From Gemmatimonadota bacterium (GTDB lineage: Bacteria > Latescibacterota > UBA2968 > UBA8231), in NCBI GenBank assembly GCA_028875345.1, contig JAPPEG010000101.1:1-64000 (forward strand): 64,000 nucleotides of DNA, read 5' to 3'. A program made the translations under genes and the position numbers. Shown one piece after another: positions 1 through 7,548 of the stretch; position 1 is the stretch's first letter, and each line of letters opens with the position of its first letter. Under the pieces are notes generated by a model. That model did not search any database. It was not told the DNA's origin and worked only from the letters and a program-made list of their open reading frames with translations.

Positions 1-602
1 GCATCACCCCAACTCGACCACGACTCACCCGCCGGACGTGACCGGCTGATGCGCCACTCGTAGTGCTCGTGAGAGTTCGGCGTCTGACGCGACGATGACC
101 AGCCCGAAGGCACCCCACTGGCCGACGCGGTGAACGACGGGGCTGTCGTACCCGACGTGTGCAGACGGAACGCCGTCTGGCGCTCGGTGTATTTAGACAC
201 TACCGTGGCATCTCCCCAACTGGACCACGACTCGCCCGCCGGACGTGACCGGCTGATCCGCCACTCGTAGTGCTCGTGAGGGTTGGGCGTCTGACGCGAC
301 GATGACCAGCCCGAAGGCACCCCACTGGCCGACGCGGTGAACGATGGGGCCGTCGTGCCCGACGTGTGCAACCGATACGCATACTCCGTCTCGGTGTATT
401 TAGACACCACCGTGGCACTGCCCCAATTGGACCACGAGCCACCCGCCGGACGCGTGCGGCTGATCCGCCATTCGTAGGGCGCCGTCGAGGTCGGCGTCTG
501 ACGCGATGAATACCAGCCGGTGGGTACCGTGCTCGACGACGCGCTAAACGACGGAGCCGTCGTGCCCGACGTGTGCAACCGATACGCATGCTCCGTCTCG
601 GG
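1..602 (-). repeat. Near-identical 207-bp (69-aa) tandem repeats in the metalloprotease
   Basis: In the metalloprotease frame, units occupy 396-602, 189-395 and <1-188, each starting 'TE' and ending 'VVSKY'. The two leftmost units are nearly identical at DNA level (for example the shared stretch around 198-360 and 1-170), while the third is more diverged. A fourth related unit lies at 1314-1520, separated by a different module. The array continues beyond the left edge, so copy number is unknown. High DNA identity suggests recent expansion or gene conversion. Confidence 0.85.
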
Positions 603-3600
603 CGGCTCGCTGGTTGTTCCTGTCGTCTCAACCCAGCCGCTGTTTCCCGCGCTGTTTTCGGCGCGCACGCGGAACTGGTAGAGTGCGTCGGCACGAGAAA
701 GTATGAGCGACGCATTCGTCAGGGTAGGCGTCGCCCCCAACAGCCAGCTACCGCTTGAGAAGCGGTACTCCACGCGGTAGCCAGTTGGAGTGCCTCCACT
801 GGTAGGGGCGTCCCAGTCTAAGTCGATGCTGCCAGGAGTCAAAGGCGAGCCTGTGTCGGCGGCGAAGTTGCGCGGGAGACCTGGTGCTGTTCCGCTTGTA
901 GGCGGCGTTTCCTGCGTTGGTGCTGTGAAGATCCATTGTGTATCGCCTGCGGCTCGGTTCGCCGTGGTAGTCCATACGCCTTGAGTGGCCGTAGCCGTCG
1001 GCTGGGTCGTCTGCCAATCACCTGGCGTAGAGATAGTCACGCCCGGCTGCGTGGCAGGCGTCGAAGGAGTGCTGCTAGCACGCAGGTAGAAGGTTGCCGA
1101 CGCCGCGGGTCGCTCGCTGTATTTCTCCAGATTGCCCCACGCACTCCAAGTGCCGCCCGAGGAGGGTCTGGTGCGTTCGATCCGCCACACTCTGGGGGCT
1201 GCGTCTGTCCAGGTAAGCTCACTGGACGACCAATTATCGGGCGTACCGGAGGCGACTGCGTCAAACAGCGGCGCAGTCTGAGAAGCCCGATACGCATACT
1301 CTATCTCGACTTGGTATTTTGACACGACCACGGCATTACTCCAAGGGGACCACGACCCGCCACCAACCCGCGACCGACTGATCTGCCATTCGTAGCGCGC
1401 CGTCGAGGTCGGCGTCTGCCGCGACGACGACCAGCCGGTGGGAACCGTGCTCGCCGACGCGGTGAACGTCGGTGCCGTCGTGCCCGAGGTGTGCAACCGA
1501 TACGCATACTCCGTCTCAATGAGAGACGTGACCGTTATATAGACGGTCAGGTCGTCGGTGCCCTGCGGGTTGCGGGCGCGCCAGATGAACTCGTCCTTAC
1601 CCACATGCGGGTTCTCCGGCTGAATGGCTATAGCACGGGTGGTCGTGTTGACCTCGACATACCCTGGGACGGTGCCGGATGTCTCATAGCTACCGGCTCC
1701 CTCCGCCGAAGGTAAGGTGGCAGAAAAGGTGGAACCGGCCTGAACCGAATAGGATACGCGATCCTCGGAAAACATCGGCGGCCCCTGCGGCGTGGCCGTA
1801 TCTGAGGCCGGTTCACCATCCCCCACGCCGTTGACCGCCCGCACCGCAAACTCATACTCCGTGCCATTGAGCAGACCCGTAACCGTACTGTCGCGTGCCG
1901 TGCGACCCCCTGACACAGCAGCCCAATCCGGCCAGCCATGACCCGACTGGGCTACCCGCCACCGAACCTCATACCGCTTAATTAGCGAACCGTTGGCATC
2001 GGCCGCCTCCCACCCCAACACCACCTGACCATCCCCAGCAGATGGCATAAAATCCGGCGGTACGCCCGGCAACCCCGCTGGCGTGGCCGTCGCCGGGTGG
2101 GACGCGCCCACCACAGTACCCCCGCTGTTCACCGCCTGCACTTCAAACTGATAGGTTACGCCGTTGGTCAGACCCGCAATCGTCGTGTCGCGCGCCGTGC
2201 TACCCCCCGACACGACAGACCAACTCGACCAGTCCTGACCCGAATCGGACACCCGCTGCCGAACCTCATACCGCGCAATCGGCGGGGCATTGGCCGGGAT
2301 CTTCCACTCCAACGCCACCTGACCATCCCCCCGAGACGCGGTAAGCCACAACGGGACCGGCCCCCCCGGCGTAGCCGTATCCGAGGCCGGTTCACCGGCT
2401 CCCACGCCGTTGACCGCCCGCACGGCAAACTCATACTCCGTGCCATCGGTCAGCTCCATGATCATCGCATAGCGCGCGGTGCCGCCGCCCGACACAGCAA
2501 TCCAAGTCCGCTCCGGCCAAGCCTGCTCCGAATTGGCCTCATTGGCCTCATTGGCCTCTCGCCACTGCATCTCATACCGCGTAATCGGCGAGCCGTTGGC
2601 GGCGGCGGCTTCCCACCGCAAGACCACATGACGCCTCCCCGAAGACACCATAAAATCCGGCGGCACGCCCGGCACTCCCACCACCGCCTCGGTCGCATCG
2701 CTTGCGACGGTCTGATCGGTGCCCGACGCGTCGTCATATTCGACCGTCGCCTGCAACTGATCGCCCAGATCGCCCCGCTGCGGCGTGTAGATGGAAATCG
2801 ACGGCTGGGGCTGCGAGGAGGTGCCCGCCGCGTTGATCCACGCGTCCGTCGGACTCGACCGACGCTGCCACTGCCACGTCGTGTTGGTGATGCCTCCATC
2901 TTGGTCGGTCAACTCGGCCGTCAGTTGGGTGCCCTCCTGCGGCGACTGCGACGACAGGGTCACCGTGCCGGGATCATCCGCATTCGTCACCGTCACTGTC
3001 ACGTCTAGCGCCGCCGACTGCTGCCCGGCACTGGCCTGTACGGTCACTTGGTAGGTATTGTTTTCGCCTAGATCTGTCGGAGGGTCTTGGCCCGGCGGAT
3101 GATTCCGGTCCGTCGGCTCCTCAAAGTCTGGATCGATCTGGAAGGTCAACTGGCCGCTCGGACTCAGGAGGAAATCATCTGCATCCGTACCCGCCAGCGA
3201 CCACTCAATCGCGTCGTTCTCTGGATCGGTCGCCGTGTAGTTCGCCACCGTACGGCGGCCGGACTCGGGGGCGACGACCTCGGGAAACTCCGCTATCTCG
3301 GTCGGGCCTTCCAGCACGAAGGGGCTTACCCAGTCGCTGGAACCTACGGGGTTGACTGCCCGCACCTCAAAGGCGTAGTCCGTACCAGTGACCAGCCCAT
3401 CTATCATCTGGCTTCTGGCAGTGGTACTCCCCATCTCCACCGCTATCTCATCCCCCCAAGTCCCGTCGGTGCTCTGCCGGTACTCGTAGCTGGGTGGGGG
3501 TGGTTGGGGACCAGAGTCGGAAGGGGCAGGAGGACGCCACCTCAGCGTCGCCTGCCCATTGCTCACTACCGCCGTCACATTGGCCGGTGGGCCCGGCGGG

Positions 3601-5339
3601 GCCATATGGATGTCCACCGTTATCATATCGGTGGCACGATTGTAGGTTATGTTGGTAAGCGCTAGGTTGAAGGAAGTACGGTCCCGGTTTAAGCCCGAGG
3701 TCCCTTGGCGCAAACCTTCCCTTGGGGTCAGACTGTTGATCGCCGACACATTGTCTTGGTCGAATTCTGTACGGCCTCCTCTGGGATCTCTTATGAGACC
3801 CACCGCAAAGGGATCGGAGAGCATGTCGTGGTATTCGGGGATGCGGGGGTTCCTATCTCGATCCCGGGAGTCGCGGTAGCGCCGCTCATCGGCGACGATG
3901 AGGAGGGGTAATTCGCTTCCGAAAGTGCGTCGCCAGATCATCAGGCCCTGCCGGGGGTCATCTTCGTTGGTATGGGCGGCATAGTCATAGAAGGAAACAT
4001 AGCGCCCGCCAAACGGCTCTAGGGTGCGGCGGTTCAGCAGAAATTCGACACCCCCCGGCAGATCAATCAAATGCGTCGTTCCAGGTGCGATGGAGTAATT
4101 GTCGCGAGGGCCCCTGATCTCGGTCGGCGTGAGCCAACCCAGATCGCGTAGGTAGAAGGGGTTGATCGGATTGGGACAGGAGCGGTAGGCTATGTAATAG
4201 CCGTTGGGGGTGTAGCCTGCGTCCATGATTGGCCCTTGATCACCGCCGCCCTGCATCAACGTCCACCCCAGTTGGTTAGCATCCCCACTCAATGCGTAAT
4301 TAGGATTAGCCGTGTTGCCGTACCGATCGCGTCGGCGCTCTGCGCCGTACCGGTTCGGGTCGGTCCAAGCCCCCCCGCCATGATTGAGACCGAGTAGATG
4401 GCCGATTTCATGGGCGTGCATGCCAATGCCAGCGAACTCGTCAACGCCATGACTGTTGTCGCCGAACCCCTGACGCTCTCCCATCACGTAGCGGTAGCCG
4501 ACATCTCCGGAAAACGCTGCCCTTGGATTGGGCAATGTAGTCATATCCGCTTGCGGATGCAGCAGGCCTGCAGGGCTTCGGGCAGTATAGGTGGCCCCAG
4601 AATACAAATAGAGCACCTTATGACGCAAGCGGCGAGCGGTATCATATGTGTCGTTGGGGAGGTCGGCTATGGAGTAATCTGTTATGTTCGCGTTCCAAGA
4701 CTGTACTGAATCCCACGCCGCCGTATAAGCGTCGTCCCAGAACCAGTTTTCAACGAGTCTGGTTGAGTCATCTGGCCGAGTTCCTGGAGCGTTTATTTCA
4801 ATATCAGCATAGTGTGCCTTGGTTCGCGGCAATTCGACCCAGCGGGGATAGCCTCGACCATCGTCAGGATTGATTATCCGCGCGTGCAGTTGGAAGGCCC
4901 CATTGGACACCGAGTCGAAGTAGGCCCGCACACTGCCGAACACCTCCGGCAGCGTATCGCGATTGGTCATCCGATTGCCCACCGTGACCGTGTCGCCTAC
5001 AAAATCCGGCAGGCCGTTATAGCCTCCGCTGAACAGCCGCTCAAAATCGCGCCGTGTGTACCGATCTCGCATATCCTGCCCCGGGTTGGTGCCATAGGGT
5101 CGGTCGTGCTCGTGATAGTCACATGCTTGAGGGTTTCTGGTACTACCGCAGTCCGTGCGGCTCATGGGCGGGGGTGCGGTCGCATTGAGAAAAGTGACCA
5201 GCACTACATCCAGCGTGCAAGGAAATGCCGTTGCGGTAAGAGACGCTCTGCCGGTAATAGCCGAACCGCGGGCACCCGCGATAGACGCGCAGAGCGTCTG
5301 TATCAGGATGACAGCGAGGAGTGCGTATCTAGCGTGCAT
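1..5339 (-). CDS. Giant secreted M6-like metalloprotease with Fn3/cadherin-like modules (3' end outside window)
   Basis: The minus-strand frame starts at ATG 5339-5337 and stays open to the left edge: 1779 codons with no stop, so the C-terminus is missing. A signal peptide covers about residues 1-22 (MHARYALLAVILIQTLC, then ASIAGA). The zinc motif HEIGHLLGLNH lies at about residues 310-320 (H310, E311), and a 'DLGWLTP' element follows, as in M6 (immune inhibitor A-like) peptidases. Downstream are several fibronectin-III-like modules, a cadherin-like stretch with 'ATDPENDAIEW', and Trp/Ser-rich repeats of 69 aa. Its ATG overlaps the stop of the preceding gene (TGATG), implying translational coupling. 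It lies downstream of a sigma-54 promoter at 5910-5925. The likely role is an extracellular or surface protease; the substrate is unknown. The protease call is firm, the family (M6 versus another HExxHxxGxxH clan) less so. Confidence 0.85.
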   Translation of the reverse strand, partial: MHARYALLAVILIQTLCASIAGARGSAITGRASLTATAFPCTLDVVLVTFLNATAPPPMSRTDCGSTRNPQACDYHEHDRPYGTNPGQDMRDRYTRRDFERLFSGGYNGLPDFVGDTVTVGNRMTNRDTLPEVFGSVRAYFDSVSNGAFQLHARIINPDDGRGYPRWVELPRTKAHYADIEINAPGTRPDDSTRLVENWFWDDAYTAAWDSVQSWNANITDYSIADLPNDTYDTARRLRHKVLYLYSGATYTARSPAGLLHPQADMTTLPNPRAAFSGDVGYRYVMGERQGFGDNSHGVDEFAGIGMHAHEIGHLLGLNHGGGAWTDPNRYGAERRRDRYGNTANPNYALSGDANQLGWTLMQGGGDQGPIMDAGYTPNGYYIAYRSCPNPINPFYLRDLGWLTPTEIRGPRDNYSIAPGTTHLIDLPGGVEFLLNRRTLEPFGGRYVSFYDYAAHTNEDDPRQGLMIWRRTFGSELPLLIVADERRYRDSRDRDRNPRIPEYHDMLSDPFAVGLIRDPRGGRTEFDQDNVSAINSLTPREGLRQGTSGLNRDRTSFNLALTNITYNRATDMITVDIHMAPPGPPANVTAVVSNGQATLRWRPPAPSDSGPQPPPPSYEYRQSTDGTWGDEIAVEMGSTTARSQMIDGLVTGTDYAFEVRAVNPVGSSDWVSPFVLEGPTEIAEFPEVVAPESGRRTVANYTATDPENDAIEWSLAGTDADDFLLSPSGQLTFQIDPDFEEPTDRNHPPGQDPPTDLGENNTYQVTVQASAGQQSAALDVTVTVTNADDPGTVTLSSQSPQEGTQLTAELTDQDGGITNTTWQWQRRSSPTDAWINAAGTSSQPQPSISIYTPQRGDLGDQLQATVEYDDASGTDQTVASDATEAVVGVPGVPPDFMVSSGRRHVVLRWEAAAANGSPITRYEMQWREANEANEANSEQAWPERTWIAVSGGGTARYAMIMELTDGTEYEFAVRAVNGVGAGEPASDTATPGGPVPLWLTASRGDGQVALEWKIPANAPPIARYEVRQRVSDSGQDWSSWSVVSGGSTARDTTIAGLTNGVTYQFEVQAVNSGGTVVGASHPATATPAGLPGVPPDFMPSAGDGQVVLGWEAADANGSLIKRYEVRWRVAQSGHGWPDWAAVSGGRTARDSTVTGLLNGTEYEFAVRAVNGVGDGEPASDTATPQGPPMFSEDRVSYSVQAGSTFSATLPSAEGAGSYETSGTVPGYVEVNTTTRAIAIQPENPHVGKDEFIWRARNPQGTDDLTVYITVTSLIETEYAYRLHTSGTTAPTFTASASTVPTGWSSSRQTPTSTARYEWQISRSRVGGGSWSPWSNAVVVSKYQVEIEYAYRASQTAPLFDAVASGTPDNWSSSELTWTDAAPRVWRIERTRPSSGGTWSAWGNLEKYSERPAASATFYLRASSTPSTPATQPGVTISTPGDWQTTQPTATATQGVWTTTANRAAGDTQWIFTAPTQETPPTSGTAPGLPRNFAADTGSPLTPGSIDLDWDAPTSGGTPTGYRVEYRFSSGSWLLGATPTLTNASLILSRADALYQFRVRAENSAGNSGWVETTGTTSEPPETEHAYRLHTSGTTAPSFSASSSTVPTGWYSSRQTPTSTAPYEWRISRTRPAGGSWSNWGSATVVSKYTETEYAYRLHTSGTTAPSFTASASGVPSGWSSSRQTPNPHEHYEWRISRSRPAGESWSSWGDATVVSKYTERQTAFRLHTSGTTAPSFTASASGVPSGWSSSRQTPNSHEHYEWRISRSRPAGESWSSWGD

Positions 5340-5443
5340 CACTGAACCTCCTTTTTGACCTGACCCCATGACGACGACGAGGTGTTCGTGGGCGTCAACA
5401 GGTCTTCATACTTTACCGTGCGGCCCCCTAAGACCGCCCGGAG
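5255..5443. repeat. Direct repeat copy A (189 bp, identical to 6125-6313)
   Basis: The 189 bp from 'TAATAGCCGAACC' to 'AGACCGCCCGGAG' recur at 6125-6313, with a constant offset of 870 bp and no difference that I can see. It spans the first 28 codons of the metalloprotease, the TGATG junction and the last ~34 codons of the preceding secreted-protein gene. It marks a recent segmental duplication or gene-conversion tract. Confidence 0.95.
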
Positions 5444-5713
5444 CTTCACCCTGATAGTGAAGATGGGGAGACTGGGGTAATGGGAAGATTCATCGAAGGT
5501 CGGCCATTGATAGTACGCGGGATACAGGGCGGTACCGCTGTCATGAAGAGCATCAATGCCCTGGTCATAGTAGTCGTGGCCGTACGTCCACGAGTTACCC
5601 ACGGCCAGCGGCAGATAATCCGCCGCTTGGTAGTCCGCAGCGGCGGCTGGCAGCACCCCGTTCAAGCTGAGCAGTGCCGCCAAGATCAAGCGAATCCTCT
5701 TATTTGTTTTCAC
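5339..5713 (-). CDS. Internally deleted paralogue of the 6209-7015 secreted protein
   Basis: The start is GTG at 5713-5711, chosen because AAAAGGAG sits just upstream and the encoded start (VKTNKRIR) aligns with METKKRTC of the paralogue. This gives 124 aa. The signal peptide ends around 'PAAAA'. Residues 1-~62 match the paralogue's N-terminus and 'LAVGNSWTYGHDYYDQG' is shared. The sequence then jumps in frame from 'FTIRVK' to 'LRAVLGGRTVKYEDLL', losing about 150 residues present in the other copy. The stop overlaps the metalloprotease ATG. It may be a shortened but still secreted protein, or a decaying copy retained because it couples translation of the protease. The family is not recognised. 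Confidence 0.7.
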   Translation of the reverse strand: MKTNKRIRLILAALLSLNGVLPAAAADYQAADYLPLAVGNSWTYGHDYYDQGIDALHDSGTALYPAYYQWPTFDESSHYPSLPIFTIRVKLRAVLGGRTVKYEDLLTPTNTSSSSWGQVKKEVQ

Positions 5714-5726
5714 GATACGTCTCCTT

Positions 5727-5822
5727 TTATTGATCGAATAGCATCGTGCGGATGGCCTGCCGACGCTCGGCGTCCAGCCACACGACATATAGCTCACTGC
5801 TTGATGTCTTGACCTTGAGCAT
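5727..5822 (-). CDS. Possible 31-aa leader or small protein
   Basis: ATG 5822 opens a 31-codon frame (starts MLKVKTSSSELY, ends AIRTMLFDQ) that stops 13 nt before the GTG of the next gene. An AGGACGGA sequence sits upstream. The frame lies inside the 5' leader between the sigma-54 promoter (5910-5925) and the first sure gene. No similar frame is evident in the leader of the other copy. It could be a real small protein, a translational leader or chance. Confidence 0.3.
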   Translation of the reverse strand: MLKVKTSSSELYVVWLDAERRQAIRTMLFDQ

Positions 5823-5909
5823 CGCGTCCGTCCTAGGTGTGAAGTGAATTCCGAGGAACGAACGACGCCATTGAATGCGGCCTCCTTTTCCGCATCGGCT
5901 TGGACTATA

Positions 5910-5925
5910 TGCACATTTCGTGCCA
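5910..5925 (-). promoter_or_regulatory. Sigma-54 (-24/-12) promoter
   Basis: The minus strand reads TGGCACGAAATGTGCA: GG and GC elements separated by exactly 10 bp, matching the sigma-54 consensus TGGCACG-N4-TTGCA except for one base. The predicted start site is about 5899. It drives the 5713 gene and the metalloprotease. Three operator sites lie 138 bp upstream. Confidence 0.85.
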
Positions 5926-5940
5926 GCTATTCGATCACGC

Positions 5941-5974
5941 ACAAAAAAACCCTTTAGGATTACCCTAAAGGGTT
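5941..5974 (-). terminator. Intrinsic terminator between the two secreted-protein units
   Basis: Perfect 11-bp stem (5948-5958 with 5964-5974, arm AACCCTTTAGG), 5-nt loop, followed on the minus strand by a run of seven T (5949-5943). It would stop transcripts coming from the 6209-7015 unit just before the sigma-54 promoter at 5910-5925. Confidence 0.9.
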
Positions 5975-6047
5975 GAAAAATATGAGTTTAAAAATGTAAA
6001 GGAAGCTTTTCTATGATTCGCAGTTCACCCGTCGTTGCTCATCTTGT

Positions 6048-6106
6048 TGAATAATTTTTTGTTCGTGTTGAACAACTTTTTATTTACTTGAACAACTTTC
6101 TGTTCA
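6048..6106. promoter_or_regulatory. Three 18-bp operator sites (enhancer/UAS-like), copy 1
   Basis: Sites at 6048-6065, 6069-6086 (TGAACAACTTTTTATTTA, identical to 8832-8849) and 6089-6106 (TGAACAACTTTCTGTTCA) are variants of the palindrome TGAACA-N6-TGTTCA spaced 20-21 bp, that is, on one helix face. They begin 138 bp upstream of the sigma-54 promoter, a usual enhancer distance for AAA+ activators. The likely ligand is the Fis-type HTH of the regulators at 7549-8610 and 8907-12035 (inference). Confidence 0.75.
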
Positions 6107-6209
6107 TCTCATAGGCATCTCTTTTAATAGCCGAACCGCGGGCACCCGCGATAGACGCGCAGAGCGTCTGTATCAGGATGACAGCGAGGAGTGCGTATCT
6201 AGCGTGCAT
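6084..6209 (-). pseudogene. Broken copy of the metalloprotease 5' end
   Basis: ATG 6209 starts a 41-codon frame whose first 28 codons equal the metalloprotease signal peptide (MHARYALLAVILIQTLC...). It then leaves homology at 6125 and runs through operator DNA to TAA at 6086-6084. The TGATG overlap with the preceding stop is preserved. This is a by-product of the duplication that also copied 5255-5443, and is probably non-functional. Confidence 0.85.
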
Positions 6210-6313
6210 CACTGAACCTCCTTTTTGACCTGACCCCATGACGACGACGAGGTGTTCGTGGGCGTCAACAGGTCTTCATACTTTACCGTGCGGCCCCCTA
6301 AGACCGCCCGGAG
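6125..6313. repeat. Direct repeat copy B (189 bp, identical to 5255-5443)
   Basis: Second copy of the 189-bp identical tract. Its left limit is the breakpoint of the truncated metalloprotease copy and its right limit (6313) is where the deleted paralogue diverges. A second homologous block, 5444-5713 versus 6761-7015, is also close but has substitutions and a small indel (extra 'YQAAD' codons in the left copy). Confidence 0.95.
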
Positions 6314-7015
6314 GAGGATTACGTCATTTTCGAATGTTTTCTCATCATCCCGGACCATCCCCCAACCACATGAGATGCAGCCATAGTTCTCGACAAACCC
6401 ACATCCCCGACTGCCTGGCTCACTGCCATAAAAGGAAAACGAATAAAAACCCACAGGGTCTGAATACACCGCTGCCTTAACCAAGTTTCCCCCCCCGTAG
6501 GTCAAAGTGAAGGCACTTTTGACGATGGAGCCGTCTGCATAGTCGGTGAGATCAATTCCGCTGGTCGAGATGGTGTAGCCGGCATCGTTAGCCCCGTCAA
6601 AGCGAAATACAGATCGCTCGCCATCAGCGGTGCGCTCCATAAGGTGCGTACCCTCCCAGCGTAGCTTCTTGCCGGCGATAAAATGCGGCGGGGCTGGTGG
6701 CCAGCCCGCCGACATGTCGCTGAGCACGTAATACGTCTTGCCGTCGATGACCTCCGTGCGCTTCACCGTGATAGTGAAAATGGGGAGACTGGGGTAATGG
6801 GAAGATTCATCGAAGGTCGGCCATTGATAGTACGCGGGATACAGGGCGGTACCGCTGTCATGAAGAGCATCAATGCCCTGGTCATAGTAGTCGTGGCCGT
6901 ACGTCCACGAGTTACCCACGGCCAGCGGCAGATAGTCCGCAGCGGCGGCTGGCAGCACCTCACTCAGGCTGAACAGCACCGCCAAGAGCAAGCAAGTCCT
7001 CTTCTTCGTTTCCAT
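6209..7015 (-). CDS. Secreted protein of unknown function (full-length paralogue)
   Basis: 268 aa from ATG 7015-7013. AAGGAAA lies 7-13 nt upstream and the signal peptide (METKKRTCLLLAVLFSLS...PAAAA) begins there, so the longer upstream frame is not used. The mature part starts with 'DYLPLAVGNSWTY', a motif common at the start of secreted proteins from uncultured bacteria, and has several Cys in 'GCGFVENYGCISCGW' (about residues 206-220) that could form disulfides. No catalytic motif is evident. It directly precedes the (broken) metalloprotease start with a TGATG overlap, so the ancestral pair was this protein plus the protease. It may be an inhibitor, chaperone or prosegment partner; that is a guess from context. 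Confidence 0.75.
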   Translation of the reverse strand: METKKRTCLLLAVLFSLSEVLPAAAADYLPLAVGNSWTYGHDYYDQGIDALHDSGTALYPAYYQWPTFDESSHYPSLPIFTITVKRTEVIDGKTYYVLSDMSAGWPPAPPHFIAGKKLRWEGTHLMERTADGERSVFRFDGANDAGYTISTSGIDLTDYADGSIVKSAFTLTYGGGNLVKAAVYSDPVGFYSFSFYGSEPGSRGCGFVENYGCISCGWGMVRDDEKTFENDVILLRAVLGGRTVKYEDLLTPTNTSSSSWGQVKKEVQ

Positions 7016-7548
7016 GATACGTTTCCTTCTTGAGAGATGAGAAATCCGTTCCAGCAGCCAGCGGCCGACCAGAAACGGAAGGTGAAGGGTAATCAACGAC
7101 CAATATACCCACTGCGGCTTCCTATTCCGCACCGGCTTCGACTGCGATGGGCTATACGCATATGCGCGCTGACGCCTCCACCGGGTTGCCACATACCACA
7201 CCCCAAGTCGCAATTTGGCTTAGGCATCTGTAGGCAACCAGGCTCGCATCGCCCTATCAAGCGGGTGCCCACCAACCGCAGAGTAGGCATGCTACGATGT
7301 TCGGGGAGCGCTAGTCCGAGAAATCGACGTGGGCTGCGGGTCAGTACCCGACGAGCACCAGCGCTGCCCACTGGGATGGCCGCGATCAAAGAGGTCAGCC
7401 CAGATCATTCAAAGTGCCTATGCGTTTCATCTCACTCTCCTTGTATGCAGGGCACGCCCAGATCATGTTGGTTTTACAGCAGGCCCATTCCCGCTGCCGG
7501 CCAAGGGCCGACGACCCAGATACCCCTTATTATAACAAACGTGTGTAT
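7016..7548. other. Gene-free stretch between short regulator and secreted protein
   Basis: 533 bp with no frame I trust. The part next to 7015 carries remnants similar to the leader at 5860-5915 (GCGGC-TTCC-TATTCCGC versus GCGGC-CTCC-TTTTCCGC), but the corresponding sigma-54 -24/-12 spacing is not intact there. The part next to 7548 resembles the sequence just downstream of the long regulator (8885-8907). I see no operator palindromes and no terminator, so transcripts from 8674-8689 could read through to 6209. Confidence 0.5.

Noticed and set aside
200-715. Arg-rich minus-strand frame of 171 aa (and similar ones to 2900)
   Set aside because: Shadow frames of the repeat-rich metalloprotease gene, whose own frame is open throughout 1-5339.
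7480-7500. Possible sigma-54 promoter for the 6209-7015 gene (GG-N10-GC on the minus strand)
   Set aside because: Only the two dinucleotides fit; the surrounding bases (CGGGAAT...CTGCT) are poor and no operator array lies upstream.
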